Shown: positions 8,452 through 16,998, numbered from the stretch's first letter. The stretch: DNA of 64,000 bases from Croceibacterium sp. TMG7-5b_MA50 (GCF_039830145.1 NZ_CP156082.1:1-64000); one strand, 5' to 3'. The notes: generated by a model from the letters alone, not told the origin. Numbers and translations: made by a program.

Positions 8452-9729
8452 ATGCCTCCCGAACCCGTCAGTGCCGGCGCGCACTCCCCCGACAATGTCG
8501 ACCCGCCGATCGTGCAACTGCCCGCCGGCTGGACCTTTGCCGCACTGATCGCGGGTTTCGGCGCAGGCTGGCTGCTGTCGGACAGCGCGGCCGCCGCGCC
8601 ATTGCAGGCCATCACCGGCCCGATCGGCAATCTGTGGCTCAGCGCGTTGCAGATGACGATCATCCCGCTGGTCGCCAGCCTGCTGGTCACCGGCATCACC
8701 GGCATGGTCGCGACGGCCCGCGCCGGGGCCACCGCCCGCCGCACCCTGCTGGCGTTCTGGGCGGTGCTGACCGGCGGCACGCTGGCGGCGGCGTTCCTGA
8801 CCCCCATCCTGCTGGAGGTGTTCCCGATCCCCGCCAGCGCGGGGCAGGCGTTGCTGGCGGGCGCCGCCCCGCCGGGGGAGGTGCCGGGCATCGGCAGCTT
8901 CGTCGAATCGCTGGTCACGCCCAATGTGGTCGCCGCTGCGGCGGATACGGCCATGCTGCCGCTGATCGTGTTCTTCGTGGCGCTGGCCTTCGCCCTGACG
9001 CGGCTGGCGCCGGTGCGGCGGACCCCGCTGATCGAGCTGTTCGCCGGGCTGGGCGATGCGATGCTGGTGGTGATCGGCTGGGTGCTGTGGCTGGCGCCGG
9101 TGGGCGTGCTGGCGCTGGCCGTCGGGGTCGGGCTGCGGAGCGGCGGCGGCGCGCTGGCCGCGCTCGCCCACTACATCCTGCTCGTCTCGTCCCTGGGCGG
9201 GATCGTCATGGCCGCCGCTTACGTGCTGGCGCGGCTGGGCGGGGGGCTGCCGATCGGCCGCTTCGCCCGCGCCGTGCTGCCGGCGCAGACGGTTGCGCTC
9301 TCCACGCAGAGCTCGCTCGCCAGCCTGCCGGCGATGCTCGGTACCTGCCGTGCGCTGGGTCTCAGGGAAACGAGCGGCGACTTCGTCCTGCCCCTGGCGG
9401 TGGCGCTGTTCCGGGCCACGGGGCCGGCGATGAACCTGGCGGTGGCGATCTATGTGGCCGACCTCGCCGGCATTACCCTGACACCGCTGACGATGGCGGT
9501 GGGCGTCCTCGTCGCGCTGGTCACGACGGTCGGTTCGGTCAGCCTGCCCGGCGCGGTCAGCTTCGTCACGGCGATCGGCCCGATCGCGATCGCGATGGGC
9601 ATCCCGGTGGAGCCGCTCGCCTTGCTGGTGGCGGTGGAGATGGTGCCGGACCTGATGCGGACGGTCGGCAACGTCACCATGGACGTGGCGGTCACGTCCT
9701 ACGTCGATCGGTCAGGCGGCGATCGCTAG
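8452..9729 (+). CDS. Dicarboxylate/amino acid:cation symporter (DAACS family)
   Basis: Polytopic transporter related to GltP/DctA, 425 residues from the ATG at 8452. Family signatures are the SSLASLPAM loop (serine-rich reentrant segment), the [16 protein letters not shown] transmembrane motif, and the [12 protein letters not shown] reentrant hairpin. These replace the more usual NxxGT forms, so the substrate may differ from glutamate or C4-dicarboxylates. It diverges from glmM. The last four bases overlap the convergent AI-2E gene. A second, more canonical family member sits at 23980-25302. Confidence 0.9.
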   Translation: MPPEPVSAGAHSPDNVDPPIVQLPAGWTFAALIAGFGAGWLLSDSAAAAPLQAITGPIGNLWLSALQMTIIPLVASLLVTGITGMVATARAGATARRTLLAFWAVLTGGTLAAAFLTPILLEVFPIPASAGQALLAGAAPPGEVPGIGSFVESLVTPNVVAAAADTAMLPLIVFFVALAFALTRLAPVRRTPLIELFAGLGDAMLVVIGWVLWLAPVGVLALAVGVGLRSGGGALAALAHYILLVSSLGGIVMAAAYVLARLGGGLPIGRFARAVLPAQTVALSTQSSLASLPAMLGTCRALGLRETSGDFVLPLAVALFRATGPAMNLAVAIYVADLAGITLTPLTMAVGVLVALVTTVGSVSLPGAVSFVTAIGPIAIAMGIPVEPLALLVAVEMVPDLMRTVGNVTMDVAVTSYVDRSGGDR

Positions 9730-10901
9730 ACCGGCGGGTCCTCCGCCACCGGATCGGTGGCGGGGAACAGCGGCTCCCCGAAGATGAAGCCGATGACATT
9801 GGGTCGACCGAGGTGGTCGAACAGGGCGGTCAGCGCCAGCAGGATCGGCACGGACAGCAGCGCGCCGAATACGCCCCAGATCCAGGTGAAATAGCTGAGC
9901 GCCAGCAGGATCATCACCGGATTCATGGTGAACCGCGCGCCCAGGATCGCCGGCGTCACCACATTCGCCTCCACCGCATGCAGGCCCAGATAGGCGGCGG
10001 CCGGCATAAGCCCCACCAGCGGCACATCCGCCGTACCCAGCCCGAACAGCGCCAGCAGCGCCATCATCGCCAGTGGCCCCAGATAGGGCACGAAGTTCAG
10101 CAGCGTGGCGAGGCCGCCCCACATGACCGGCGCACCCAGGCCCAGCACCCATGCGCCCAGCGCCACCACCACCCCGACGCCCAGATTGATGAGCGCGACT
10201 GTCAGGATGTACGCCGCGACCCGGTCCTGCACGTCGCGCATCACCCGCGCGGCCTTCAGGCTGGCGCCGAAATGCTGCCGGTCCAGCAGCAGGCGACGGC
10301 GCAGCCGTACGCGCGCCTCGATCATGAAGAACGCCATCAGGAAGGTCAGCAGGACCTCCAGCAGCACGGACGGGGTGGCGAAGGCGAGCTGTTCCAGCAT
10401 GGAGGGGGTCGCCAGCACCACCTGCTGCCCGTCAGCGCCACCCACGATGGCGGCGATGCGTTCGTTCAGGCGGGAGAACCAGACGAAATTGCCCTGCAGG
10501 TGGCGGAAATGCTCGCCCACCCGCTCCACCATGGCGGGCGCCGCTTCGAACAGGGTGACGGCAGGGCGTAGCACCACGGCCAGCGCCATCGCGACCACCG
10601 CGAAGAACAGCAGCAGCGCGGCGAAGCTGGCCAGCGCGTTGGGGAGCCGCCACAAGGCCAGCCGGTCCGCCACCGGCGACAGGACGATGGTGAGCATGAT
10701 CGCTGTGACCAGCGGCAGGAACACCACGGACCCGATCGACAGTACGAAGGGCAGCGCCAGGAACAGCCCGGTCGCCAGCAACACCACCAACGCGGAGATC
10801 AGCCGCAATTCCTGCGCGGCAAAGGTCATCCGGTTGCCGGTGCCATCCGCCGGGGCGAGTGATGCCGGTTCGGGCGGCAGAAGCGGATCGGTGCCGATCA
10901 T
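9726..10901 (-). CDS. AI-2E family transporter (PerM/YdiK-like)
   Basis: Integral membrane protein of 391 residues with the usual layout: paired N-terminal helices, a soluble middle domain of about 100 residues, and a cluster of C-terminal helices. That cluster includes NFVPYLGP, GLHAVEANVVTPAILG and LALSYFTWIWGVFGALLSVPIL, strong AI-2E/PerM landmarks. Members have been linked to export of small molecules or sodium/proton exchange; the substrate here is unknown. It lies 20 bases downstream of ecfG on the same strand, so some read-through from the stress operon is possible. Confidence 0.9.
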   Translation of the reverse strand: MIGTDPLLPPEPASLAPADGTGNRMTFAAQELRLISALVVLLATGLFLALPFVLSIGSVVFLPLVTAIMLTIVLSPVADRLALWRLPNALASFAALLLFFAVVAMALAVVLRPAVTLFEAAPAMVERVGEHFRHLQGNFVWFSRLNERIAAIVGGADGQQVVLATPSMLEQLAFATPSVLLEVLLTFLMAFFMIEARVRLRRRLLLDRQHFGASLKAARVMRDVQDRVAAYILTVALINLGVGVVVALGAWVLGLGAPVMWGGLATLLNFVPYLGPLAMMALLALFGLGTADVPLVGLMPAAAYLGLHAVEANVVTPAILGARFTMNPVMILLALSYFTWIWGVFGALLSVPILLALTALFDHLGRPNVIGFIFGEPLFPATDPVAEDPPV

Positions 10902-10921
10902 GCCGCCCTGTAGCGCGGTTG

Positions 10922-11548
10922 CTACTTGGTGGGAACGGCGCGGCCGCGCCCGGCGGCAACTTCGTCCAGTTCCTCCAGGATGGCGCGATGGGCGATCGGG
11001 TCGCCCACTGCACGATCGGGGATGGAGCCTTCCTCGATCATGGCTGTCAATGCGGCGCGGGCGCGGCCCACGCGGCTCTTGATCGTGCCGACCGCACAGC
11101 CGCAGATCGTCGCCGCCTCTTCGTAGGAGAAGCCGCCTGCACCCACCAAGAGCAGCGCCTCGCGCCGTTCGGGCGGCAGGGTCAGCAGTGCGCGATGCAT
11201 ATCGGACAGATGGATCGGCTCCTCCTGCCCGGCGGGTGCGGTCAGGATCCGTTCCGCTGCGGTCTCGTCATACTCGCCGCGGAAGCGGTTGCGACGCATG
11301 TCGGTAAGATAGGCGTTGCGCAGGATCACAAAGGTCCAGGCGCGCATTGAGGTGCCGGGCTCGAACCGGTCCTGCGCGGCCCATGCCTTCAGCAGGGTCT
11401 CTTGCACCAGATCGTCAGCCATGTCGGGGCGACCGCACAGGCCGCGGGCGAAGGCGCGCAGGTGCGGGACCACGCCTTCCAGCTCCCGCTTGAAGGCCTT
11501 CTTGTCGTCAGCGCTGCGCTTGGGCAGCTCGCGTACTTCCGTATTCAT
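10922..11548 (-). CDS. ecfG: EcfG-type sigma factor of the general stress response
   Basis: Extracytoplasmic-function sigma factor of 208 residues. Region 2 spans about 20-90, with DDLVQETLLKAW and RAWTFVILRNAY. Region 4 spans about 115-168, with LPPERREALLLVGAGGFSYEE and VGTIKSRVGRAR. The GAGGFSYEE segment and the coupling to nepR (ATGA overlap at 11545-11548) are diagnostic of EcfG. In alphaproteobacteria it directs the general stress regulon when NepR is sequestered by phosphorylated PhyR. The operon is preceded by a matching GGAAC-N16-CGTT promoter, which implies autoregulation. Confidence 0.95.
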   Translation of the reverse strand: MNTEVRELPKRSADDKKAFKRELEGVVPHLRAFARGLCGRPDMADDLVQETLLKAWAAQDRFEPGTSMRAWTFVILRNAYLTDMRRNRFRGEYDETAAERILTAPAGQEEPIHLSDMHRALLTLPPERREALLLVGAGGFSYEEAATICGCAVGTIKSRVGRARAALTAMIEEGSIPDRAVGDPIAHRAILEELDEVAAGRGRAVPTK

Positions 11549-11742
11549 TTGCTGGCGTCGTCGAGCTTGGAGAGCAGATCCTTGAAACTGTCGGGGATCG
11601 GTTCGTCCACCACTTGGTCATACAGCTGCTTCAGCCCGGTTGCCCAGACAGGATCGCCCTTGCCGCTTTTCATCGCCCGGTGCGTTCCGTCCGGCGATGC
11701 CCGATCAGCCGCAGGCATGTGCTTTTTCTCAGCGCCAACCAT
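11545..11742 (-). CDS. nepR: NepR-family anti-sigma factor
   Basis: Small anti-sigma factor of about 65 residues. The conserved core near the C terminus reads GLKQLYDQVVDEPIPDSF followed by KDLLSKLD, the NepR helix pair that holds EcfG and is released by PhyR. The ATG at 11742 has GAAGGA directly against it; an ATG at 11718 would give 57 residues and is also possible. The open frame reaching 11931 is not expected to be translated, since the promoter lies inside it. It is coupled to ecfG by a four-base overlap. Confidence 0.9.
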   Translation of the reverse strand: MVGAEKKHMPAADRASPDGTHRAMKSGKGDPVWATGLKQLYDQVVDEPIPDSFKDLLSKLDDASK

Positions 11743-11832
11743 TCCTTCAACCACCCCGCCCCGACACAATGGACCACCCCGCGTCCCGGCGCGGATCCGG
11801 CGATCAAGCTGGATTGTACGCAGGAACGATCG

Positions 11833-11849
11833 GCGGAAAAACTTTCCGC
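11833..11849 (-). promoter_or_regulatory. Hairpin in the nepR leader
   Basis: Perfect 7-bp inverted repeat (GCGGAAA / TTTCCGC) with a three-base spacer. It lies just downstream of the start site predicted from the EcfG promoter, so it would be near the 5' end of the nepR mRNA or act as an operator. No T-run follows, so it is not a terminator. Function is unknown. Confidence 0.35.
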
Positions 11850-11860
11850 AGACGTCCAGG

Positions 11861-11885
11861 AACGGAATGGGTGACATCCGGTTCC
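11861..11885 (-). promoter_or_regulatory. Sigma-EcfG promoter of nepR-ecfG
   Basis: On the minus strand GGAAC (11885-11881) and CGTT (11864-11861) are 16 bases apart, the exact EcfG consensus. Predicted transcription starts near 11854, leaving a leader of about 110 bases before nepR. This is the usual autoregulated promoter of the stress sigma operon. Confidence 0.8.
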
Positions 11886-11978
11886 CATACCAATCGGGAA
11901 AGCGGTTACCGGGCTGTGGCCGGCGCTCCACCGGGTCAAGATGTTAGGGCAAGTGCTGGGGACTGCCAACACGGCGCA

Positions 11979-13748
11979 ATGATGGGTTGGTTGAACAGCG
12001 CCCTTGCACAGCTGCAACAGCGATTTGGCCAGCCCGGCCGGGATAAAGCCGGGCGGCGCAGCAAGCTTGCCGCCGCTGCCGGGCGCCGGCAGGCGACGCA
12101 ACGCTGGCTGATCCGTTATCCGCGGGCGGTGCCGGTCGCGATCTTCCTATTGATTGGCGCGATCACCATCATCGCCGTGACCGCCATCCAGCGGGGGGAG
12201 GACGGACGCGCCGCGGCGCAATTGCGCGTGCGGGCCGGCGGCATCTCCGCCGCGCTGGAGCGGCGGGCCAATTCCAGCAGTGCGTATCTGCGTGCCGGTG
12301 CCGCCCTGATGGCGAGCATGGACGATGCGGGCTCCGCCTCGCAATTCCGTCGCTTCGTCTCCGAATTGCGGCTCGATGCCGATTATCGCGGCGCCGACGG
12401 GATCGGGTGGGCACCCGTGGTCCGGCGCGCGGAGATCCCGGCGTTCAATGAGCTGGTCAGCCTGCAATCGCCAACCCCGGTGCAGCTGCATCCCGCACTT
12501 AGCCCCGACCAGCTGTTCGCCGTGCCCGTGACCTTCCTGCAGCCCGATACGGAGCGTAACCGGCGCGCGCTCGGCTTCGACATGTTCTCCGAACCGGTGC
12601 GGCGCGCCGCCATGCTGGAGGCGGAGCGGACCGCCCGGCCCACCGCGACCGACAAGGTGGTGCTGCAACAGGAACAGTCCGGATCGAAGGGGGCGGGCTT
12701 CCTGATCTACATGCCCGTGTTCGAAGGGGCGGTGGGCGGCCGGCAATTGCGCGGCTTCATTTACAGCCCGTTCAATGCGCAGGACTTCCTCGCCGGCGTG
12801 CTGGAGCAGGAGGAGGCGAGCATCGCCAGCATCCAGCTGTTCGACGGCACCGCCGCGCCCGAACACCTGCTGGCTGCCGCCGGCCCGCCGGACGCCGACG
12901 GCGAGACGGTGACGGAGATAGTATCCATCGCCAACAATCCCTGGGTGCTGGAAGTGCGTGCCGCCGACAAGCGCGGCCTGTCGCTGCTGTCCATGGCGAC
13001 CATCATCTTCGGCATGATCATCGCCGGCATGCTCGTCCAGCTGGTGCGGCTGCTGACCCGCCAGGCGCTGGAGGACGAGGCGCGGCTCGCCTGGTTTGAG
13101 GAGCAGTCATCGATCCGTATGTCGCTAACGCGTGAGTTGAATCACCGGGTAAAGAACACGCTGGCCAATGTGCTGTCGATCATCGCCCTGACGCGGCGCC
13201 GCGCGACCGAGCTTAACGATTTCGCCGACGGGCTGGACGGCCGCATCCGTGCCCTGTCCGCCACGCACGACCTGCTGACCCAGTCCGAATGGGGCACGAC
13301 GCCGGTGCGCGCGGTCGTGGAGGCGGAGCTGTTGCCCTATGCGGACGCCAGCGATCACGAGATCGATCTGGCCGGGCCGGACATCGCGCTGGCGCCGAAC
13401 GAGGCATTGTCGCTGGGCCTTGCCATGCACGAACTGGCGACGAATGCGGCGAAGTATGGCGCGCTCAGCCGCGCCGGCGGTAAGGTGCGGGTGCACTGGC
13501 GCCTGGTGGCGGACGCGCTGATCCGGATCGACTGGCAGGAAAGCGGCGGGCCGCCGGTTGCGCAGCGGCGCAATCGCGGCTTCGGGTCGGACCTGATCGA
13601 ACGGATCGTCGCGGCGGAGCTGAAGAACCCGGTCAAGCTGACCTTCGACCCGGCGGGCGTGCAGTGCATGCTGACCATTCCCGTTCGGCAACCGACCGAA
13701 TTCGCACTGCGCGCCAGTCGTGCGCGTTCGCTGGCCCCGGCGGCCTGA
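11979..13748 (+). CDS. CHASE-domain HWE-family sensor histidine kinase
   Basis: Membrane sensor kinase of 589 residues, divergent from nepR-ecfG. It has a transmembrane helix at about 49-70, an extracytoplasmic CHASE domain (about 85-320), a second helix at about 333-357, and an HWE/HisKA_2 kinase core. The core has H388 in ELNHRVKNTLANV, HELATNAAKYGALS (483-496), W518-Q-E520 and GFGSDLIERI. Kinases of this type next to nepR-ecfG (PhyK-like) phosphorylate PhyR in related bacteria; that role is inferred from position. ATGs at 11979 and 11982 are equally possible. The frame further upstream crosses the nepR promoter and is not convincing. Confidence 0.92.
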   Translation: MMGWLNSALAQLQQRFGQPGRDKAGRRSKLAAAAGRRQATQRWLIRYPRAVPVAIFLLIGAITIIAVTAIQRGEDGRAAAQLRVRAGGISAALERRANSSSAYLRAGAALMASMDDAGSASQFRRFVSELRLDADYRGADGIGWAPVVRRAEIPAFNELVSLQSPTPVQLHPALSPDQLFAVPVTFLQPDTERNRRALGFDMFSEPVRRAAMLEAERTARPTATDKVVLQQEQSGSKGAGFLIYMPVFEGAVGGRQLRGFIYSPFNAQDFLAGVLEQEEASIASIQLFDGTAAPEHLLAAAGPPDADGETVTEIVSIANNPWVLEVRAADKRGLSLLSMATIIFGMIIAGMLVQLVRLLTRQALEDEARLAWFEEQSSIRMSLTRELNHRVKNTLANVLSIIALTRRRATELNDFADGLDGRIRALSATHDLLTQSEWGTTPVRAVVEAELLPYADASDHEIDLAGPDIALAPNEALSLGLAMHELATNAAKYGALSRAGGKVRVHWRLVADALIRIDWQESGGPPVAQRRNRGFGSDLIERIVAAELKNPVKLTFDPAGVQCMLTIPVRQPTEFALRASRARSLAPAA

Positions 13749-13759
13749 CACTGGACCGA

Positions 13760-13779
13760 CTATATCCGGTCGAATATAG
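13760..13779 (+). promoter_or_regulatory. Mo-box-like dyad before modA
   Basis: Perfect inverted repeat CTATAT-N8-ATATAG, the only AT-rich patch in this stretch, ending six bases before the modA start codon. It resembles the TATAT/ATATA dyads bound by ModE-type molybdate regulators that repress mod operons. No modE gene is in the window, so the regulator is inferred. Confidence 0.6.
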
Positions 13780-13785
13780 CGGGGC

Positions 13786-14565
13786 ATGACTTTCCGCACC
13801 GCCAGCCGATCACTGCTTTCCGCTGTCGTCGGCATGCTGCTCGCCGGGTTGCTGGCCGCCTGCTCCGCCGAGCGGGACGGGACGGCGGGCGGGGGCCCCG
13901 TGGTGCTCGCCGCGGCCAGCCTGCAGGAGGCGCTGAGCGATGCGGGCGCTGCCTGGGCCGCACAGGGCCATCCGGCACCGCGCCTGTCCTATGCCGGGTC
14001 TAGCGTGCTGGCCCGGCAGGTGGAGGCGGGCGCGCCGGCCGACCTGTTCGTGTCGGCGGACGAGCAATGGATGGACTATCTGGAGGAACGGCGCCTGCTG
14101 CGCCCCGGCACGCGGGTGACGATCGCCAGCGGTGAACTGGTCCTGGTAGCTCCCACCCGGAGCATGGCGTCTGGCCTCGTGGCGCTGGCGCAGGGGCAGG
14201 TCGCCATGGCCGATCCCGTCGTGGTTCCTGCCGGTCGCTACGGCAAGGCGGCGCTGGAGCAGCTGGGCCTGTGGGCCGGCGTGGCGGATCGGGTGATTCC
14301 GGCGGAGAACGTCCGGGCGGCGCTGGCGCTGGTGGAGCGCGGCGAGGTGCCGCTGGGCATCGTCTACGCCACCGATGCCCGCGCGTCAGACCAGGTGAAG
14401 GTCATCCACCGCTTCGCGCCCGGCAGTCATCCGCCGATCCGCTACCCCGCGGCTGTGCTGGCAGGGGCAACGCATGCGGATGCGGCGGCCTTCCTGCAAT
14501 TCCTGCGATCGCCGGCTGGCCAGCGGCTGCTGGCGGCGCGCGGTTTCGGCCCGGCTGCCGAGTGA
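13786..14565 (+). CDS. modA: Molybdate ABC transporter substrate-binding lipoprotein
   Basis: Captures molybdate or tungstate for the ModBC importer. The 259-residue protein has a signal ending in GLLAAC with the lipidated C26, so it should be tethered to the membrane. Ligand-pocket segments typical of ModA are visible: VLAAASLQEAL (serine at the anion site), YAGSSVLARQVEAGAPADLFVSAD, and GIVYATDA. First gene of modABC, two bases ahead of modB. Confidence 0.95.
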   Translation: MTFRTASRSLLSAVVGMLLAGLLAACSAERDGTAGGGPVVLAAASLQEALSDAGAAWAAQGHPAPRLSYAGSSVLARQVEAGAPADLFVSADEQWMDYLEERRLLRPGTRVTIASGELVLVAPTRSMASGLVALAQGQVAMADPVVVPAGRYGKAALEQLGLWAGVADRVIPAENVRAALALVERGEVPLGIVYATDARASDQVKVIHRFAPGSHPPIRYPAAVLAGATHADAAAFLQFLRSPAGQRLLAARGFGPAAE

Positions 14566-14566
14566 C

Positions 14567-15262
14567 ATGTCCCTGACCGCCGCCGAATGGGCGGTGATCG
14601 GCCTGTCGCTGCGCGTCAGCTTGGTCGCGACCGCGCTGATCCTGCCGCCGTCCTGGGTCATCGCCTGGCTGCTGGCGCGGCGGCGCTTCCCGGGGCGGGC
14701 ATTGCTGGACGCGGCGGTGCACCTGCCACTGGTGCTGCCGCCGGTGGTGACCGGCTGGCTGTTGCTGCTGCTGTTCGGACGGGCAGGCCCTGTCGGCGGC
14801 TGGCTGGAGGCGCAATTCGGCATCACGCTAGTATTCCGCTGGACCGGGGCCGTGCTCGCCGCCGGAATCATGGCCCTGCCGCTGACCGTACGGGCCATGC
14901 GCCTGTCGATCGAGGCGGTGGACCGCCGGCTGGTCGAAGCGGCGCAGACCCTTGGCGCGTCGCGCGTCCGCGCCTTGCTGACGATCACCCTGCCGCTCAG
15001 CACGTCGGGCATCGCCGCTGGGGCGACACTCGGCTTCGCGCGCAGCCTGGGGGAGTTTGGTGCCACCATAACCTTTGCCAGCAATATCGCCGGGGAGACG
15101 CGCACCCTGCCGCTGGCCATCTATACCGGGCTGCAATTGCCGGGCGGCGAAGGCGGCGTCGCCCGGCTGGCGATCGTGTCCATCCTGCTGTCGCTGGGAG
15201 CGCTGGTCCTGTCGGAATGGCTGGTGCGGCGTGCCGGCGAAGGGCGCGCCCATGCGCTTTGA
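14567..15262 (+). CDS. modB: Molybdate ABC transporter permease
   Basis: Inner-membrane permease of 231 residues with about five helices. The cytoplasmic EAA loop reads EAAQTLGASRVRALLTITLPLS, continuing into the usual G-rich turn, and the C-terminal half holds FARSLGEFGATITFASNI, a ModB hallmark. The ATG at 14567 closely follows the modA stop. It overlaps modC by 11 bases. Confidence 0.95.
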   Translation: MSLTAAEWAVIGLSLRVSLVATALILPPSWVIAWLLARRRFPGRALLDAAVHLPLVLPPVVTGWLLLLLFGRAGPVGGWLEAQFGITLVFRWTGAVLAAGIMALPLTVRAMRLSIEAVDRRLVEAAQTLGASRVRALLTITLPLSTSGIAAGATLGFARSLGEFGATITFASNIAGETRTLPLAIYTGLQLPGGEGGVARLAIVSILLSLGALVLSEWLVRRAGEGRAHAL

Positions 15263-15890
15263 CATCAGCCTGCAGCACCCGTTCGGCGCGCTGGCGAGCG
15301 GCGTGAGGCTGCACAGCGATGCACGGCTGACCGCGATCACCGGCCCGTCTGGCTGCGGCAAGACGACGATGCTCAACTGCATCGCCGGCCTGGTGCGCCC
15401 GGCGGCGGGTCGGATCGTGGTGGACGGCACCGTCCTGTTCGACGCGGCGGCCGGGATCGACCTGCCGCCGCATCGCCGGCGCGCCGGCTACGTGTTCCAG
15501 GACGCGCGGCTGTTTCCGCATCTGACCGTCGCGGGCAATCTCGCCTATGGCGCCCGACTGGCAGCGCCAGGGAACCGGTGGATCGGCCAGGAAGAGGTGA
15601 TCGATCTGCTCGGCATCGGCCTCCTTCTTCACCGCCGCCCGTCCGGGCTGTCCGGCGGGGAGGTGCGGCGGGTGGCGATCGGCCGGGCGCTGCTGTCCGC
15701 ACCCCGCTTCCTGCTGCTGGACGAGCCGACCGCGTCGCTGGACAGCGCGCGGACCGGGGTGCTGCTGGCCCTGATCGAGCGTATCCGCGATTCGCTGCCG
15801 GTCCCCATCCTGCTGGTCAGTCACGCCGCGGCGGAGGTGGAGCGATTGGCCGGACATCGGTTTGTGCTTGGCGAACAGGCACCTGCTTAG
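15252..15890 (+). CDS. modC: Molybdate ABC transporter ATP-binding protein, short form
   Basis: ATPase of the molybdate importer, 212 residues. It has Walker A GPSGCGKTT (31-39), Q-loop Q83, the signature LSGGE (133-137), Walker B LLLDEP (154-159) and switch H191. It ends soon after the nucleotide-binding domain and lacks the C-terminal TOBE/Mop molybdate-sensing domain that makes E. coli ModC about 350 residues. This could mean loss of trans-inhibition by molybdate. Short ModC forms occur in other bacteria, so the gene is probably intact and not truncated. Confidence 0.93.
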   Translation: MRFDISLQHPFGALASGVRLHSDARLTAITGPSGCGKTTMLNCIAGLVRPAAGRIVVDGTVLFDAAAGIDLPPHRRRAGYVFQDARLFPHLTVAGNLAYGARLAAPGNRWIGQEEVIDLLGIGLLLHRRPSGLSGGEVRRVAIGRALLSAPRFLLLDEPTASLDSARTGVLLALIERIRDSLPVPILLVSHAAAEVERLAGHRFVLGEQAPA

Positions 15891-15957
15891 CAGGGCAAGC
15901 AATTGCCGATAGGCGGCAACAGGCGTAAACTGGCGCTCCTTGGCGGGGAGGGCGAGC

Positions 15958-16755
15958 ATGAGCGAGTTCATCGGCAGCGGCGACACTTTCAGCGATGGTG
16001 CGATCGAACAGGCGGCGAAGGCACTGGGCTGCCAGGTTGCTGCGGTCCGGGCGGTGATCGATGTGGAGAGCCGGGGCGGTTACCTGACGGACAAGCGGCC
16101 CAAGATCCTTTTCGAACGGCATTATTTCAGCCGCCTGACAGGACGGCGGCACGATGCCAGCAATCCCGACATCTCCCACCGGCGCTTCGGCGGCTACAAG
16201 GGCGGGGCGCGGGAATACGACCGGCTGAACCAGGCCATCGGGCTTAATCGCGAGGCCGCGCTGCGTTCCGCCAGCTGGGGCGCGTTCCAGATCATGGGCG
16301 ACAATTGCAAGGCGTGCGGGTTCGACGATGTGGATGACTTCGTCTCCGCCATGGTCGAATCGGAAGACCGCCAGTTGCAGGCTTTCGTCGCGTTCGTGAA
16401 GGCGAACCGTCTGGATGACGAGCTGCGGCGACTCGATTGGGAAGGGTTCGCCCGCGGCTATAATGGCCCGGCGTTCCGGGCGAATAATTACGACAAGAAA
16501 ATGGCTGCCGCCTTCGCCTTCCACGCCGCCGGGCCGCCGCGCACCTCCGCGGGGCGGCCGCTGCTGAAGATGGGCGCCACGGGCGAGGACGTGGAGGATC
16601 TGCAGGAGGCGCTGGGCCTGAAGGTGGATGGCGATTTCGGTCCGGCGACGAAGCGGGCAGTCATCACCTTCCAGCAGGCGCGCGGCCTGGAGGCGGACGG
16701 AATCGTCGGCGCCGGCACGTGGGAAGCGCTGGCCGACAAGCTGGACCGTGCTTGA
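15958..16755 (+). CDS. N-acetylmuramidase with peptidoglycan-binding domain (endolysin-like)
   Basis: A 265-residue cytosolic-looking lytic enzyme without a signal peptide. Residues 15-190 match the DUF3380 N-acetylmuramidase fold: VIDVESRGG with likely catalytic E37, ILFERHYFSR, ASWGAFQIMG (105-114) and ARGYNGP. Residues 203-256 form a PG_binding_1 repeat (LQEALGLKVDGDFGPATKRAV). This combination is typical of phage and prophage endolysins. No holin, spanin or other phage gene adjoins it, so it may be a domesticated remnant or a cell-wall remodelling enzyme. A strong GGGGAGGG ribosome site fixes the ATG at 15958. Confidence 0.88.
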   Translation: MSEFIGSGDTFSDGAIEQAAKALGCQVAAVRAVIDVESRGGYLTDKRPKILFERHYFSRLTGRRHDASNPDISHRRFGGYKGGAREYDRLNQAIGLNREAALRSASWGAFQIMGDNCKACGFDDVDDFVSAMVESEDRQLQAFVAFVKANRLDDELRRLDWEGFARGYNGPAFRANNYDKKMAAAFAFHAAGPPRTSAGRPLLKMGATGEDVEDLQEALGLKVDGDFGPATKRAVITFQQARGLEADGIVGAGTWEALADKLDRA

Positions 16756-16780
16756 CTCGACCTGGCGGTTTGCGTAACCG
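16752..16780 (+). promoter_or_regulatory. Possible housekeeping promoter for rpmH
   Basis: TTGACT overlaps the end of the muramidase gene, with TAACCG 17 bases further on. The -35 is good and the -10 is weak. A 6-bp hairpin GCGGTT/AACCGC (16765-16770 with 16776-16781) overlaps it and may act as a terminator for the preceding gene instead. Confidence 0.35.
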
Positions 16781-16844
16781 CGCCGCCTTGTTCGGCTGCC
16801 GTTTTCGCGGCGGCCTCATCATGTTTTGACGATCGGGATTAGAA

Positions 16845-16979
16845 ATGAAGCGCACTTTCCAGCCGAGCAACCTTGTTCGTGCGCGCCGTCACGGCTTCTT
16901 CGCGCGCAAGGCGACCCCCGGCGGTCGCAAGGTGCTGGCTGCGCGCCGTCGCCGCGGCCGCAAGGTCCTTTGCGCCTGA
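16845..16979 (+). CDS. rpmH: 50S ribosomal protein L34
   Basis: Small basic ribosomal protein of 44 residues. It begins [18 protein letters not shown] and ends in [11 protein letters not shown], both universal L34 landmarks. It stands first in the classic rpmH-rnpA-yidD-yidC cluster and starts 89 bases after the muramidase gene. rnpA begins 19 bases downstream, in a different frame. Confidence 0.96.
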   Translation: MKRTFQPSNLVRARRHGFFARKATPGGRKVLAARRRRGRKVLCA

Positions 16980-16998
16980 GATCGATCGGGCGGGCGCC

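Noticed and set aside
8367-8954. Upstream extension of the glmM frame to 642 codons.
   Set aside because: The extra part is antisense to the symporter gene and lacks similarity to anything; GlmM starts at [10 protein letters not shown].
11640-11978. Upstream extension of the CHASE-HWE kinase frame.
   Set aside because: It would run through nepR and its promoter. The protein sequence there is shadow-like.
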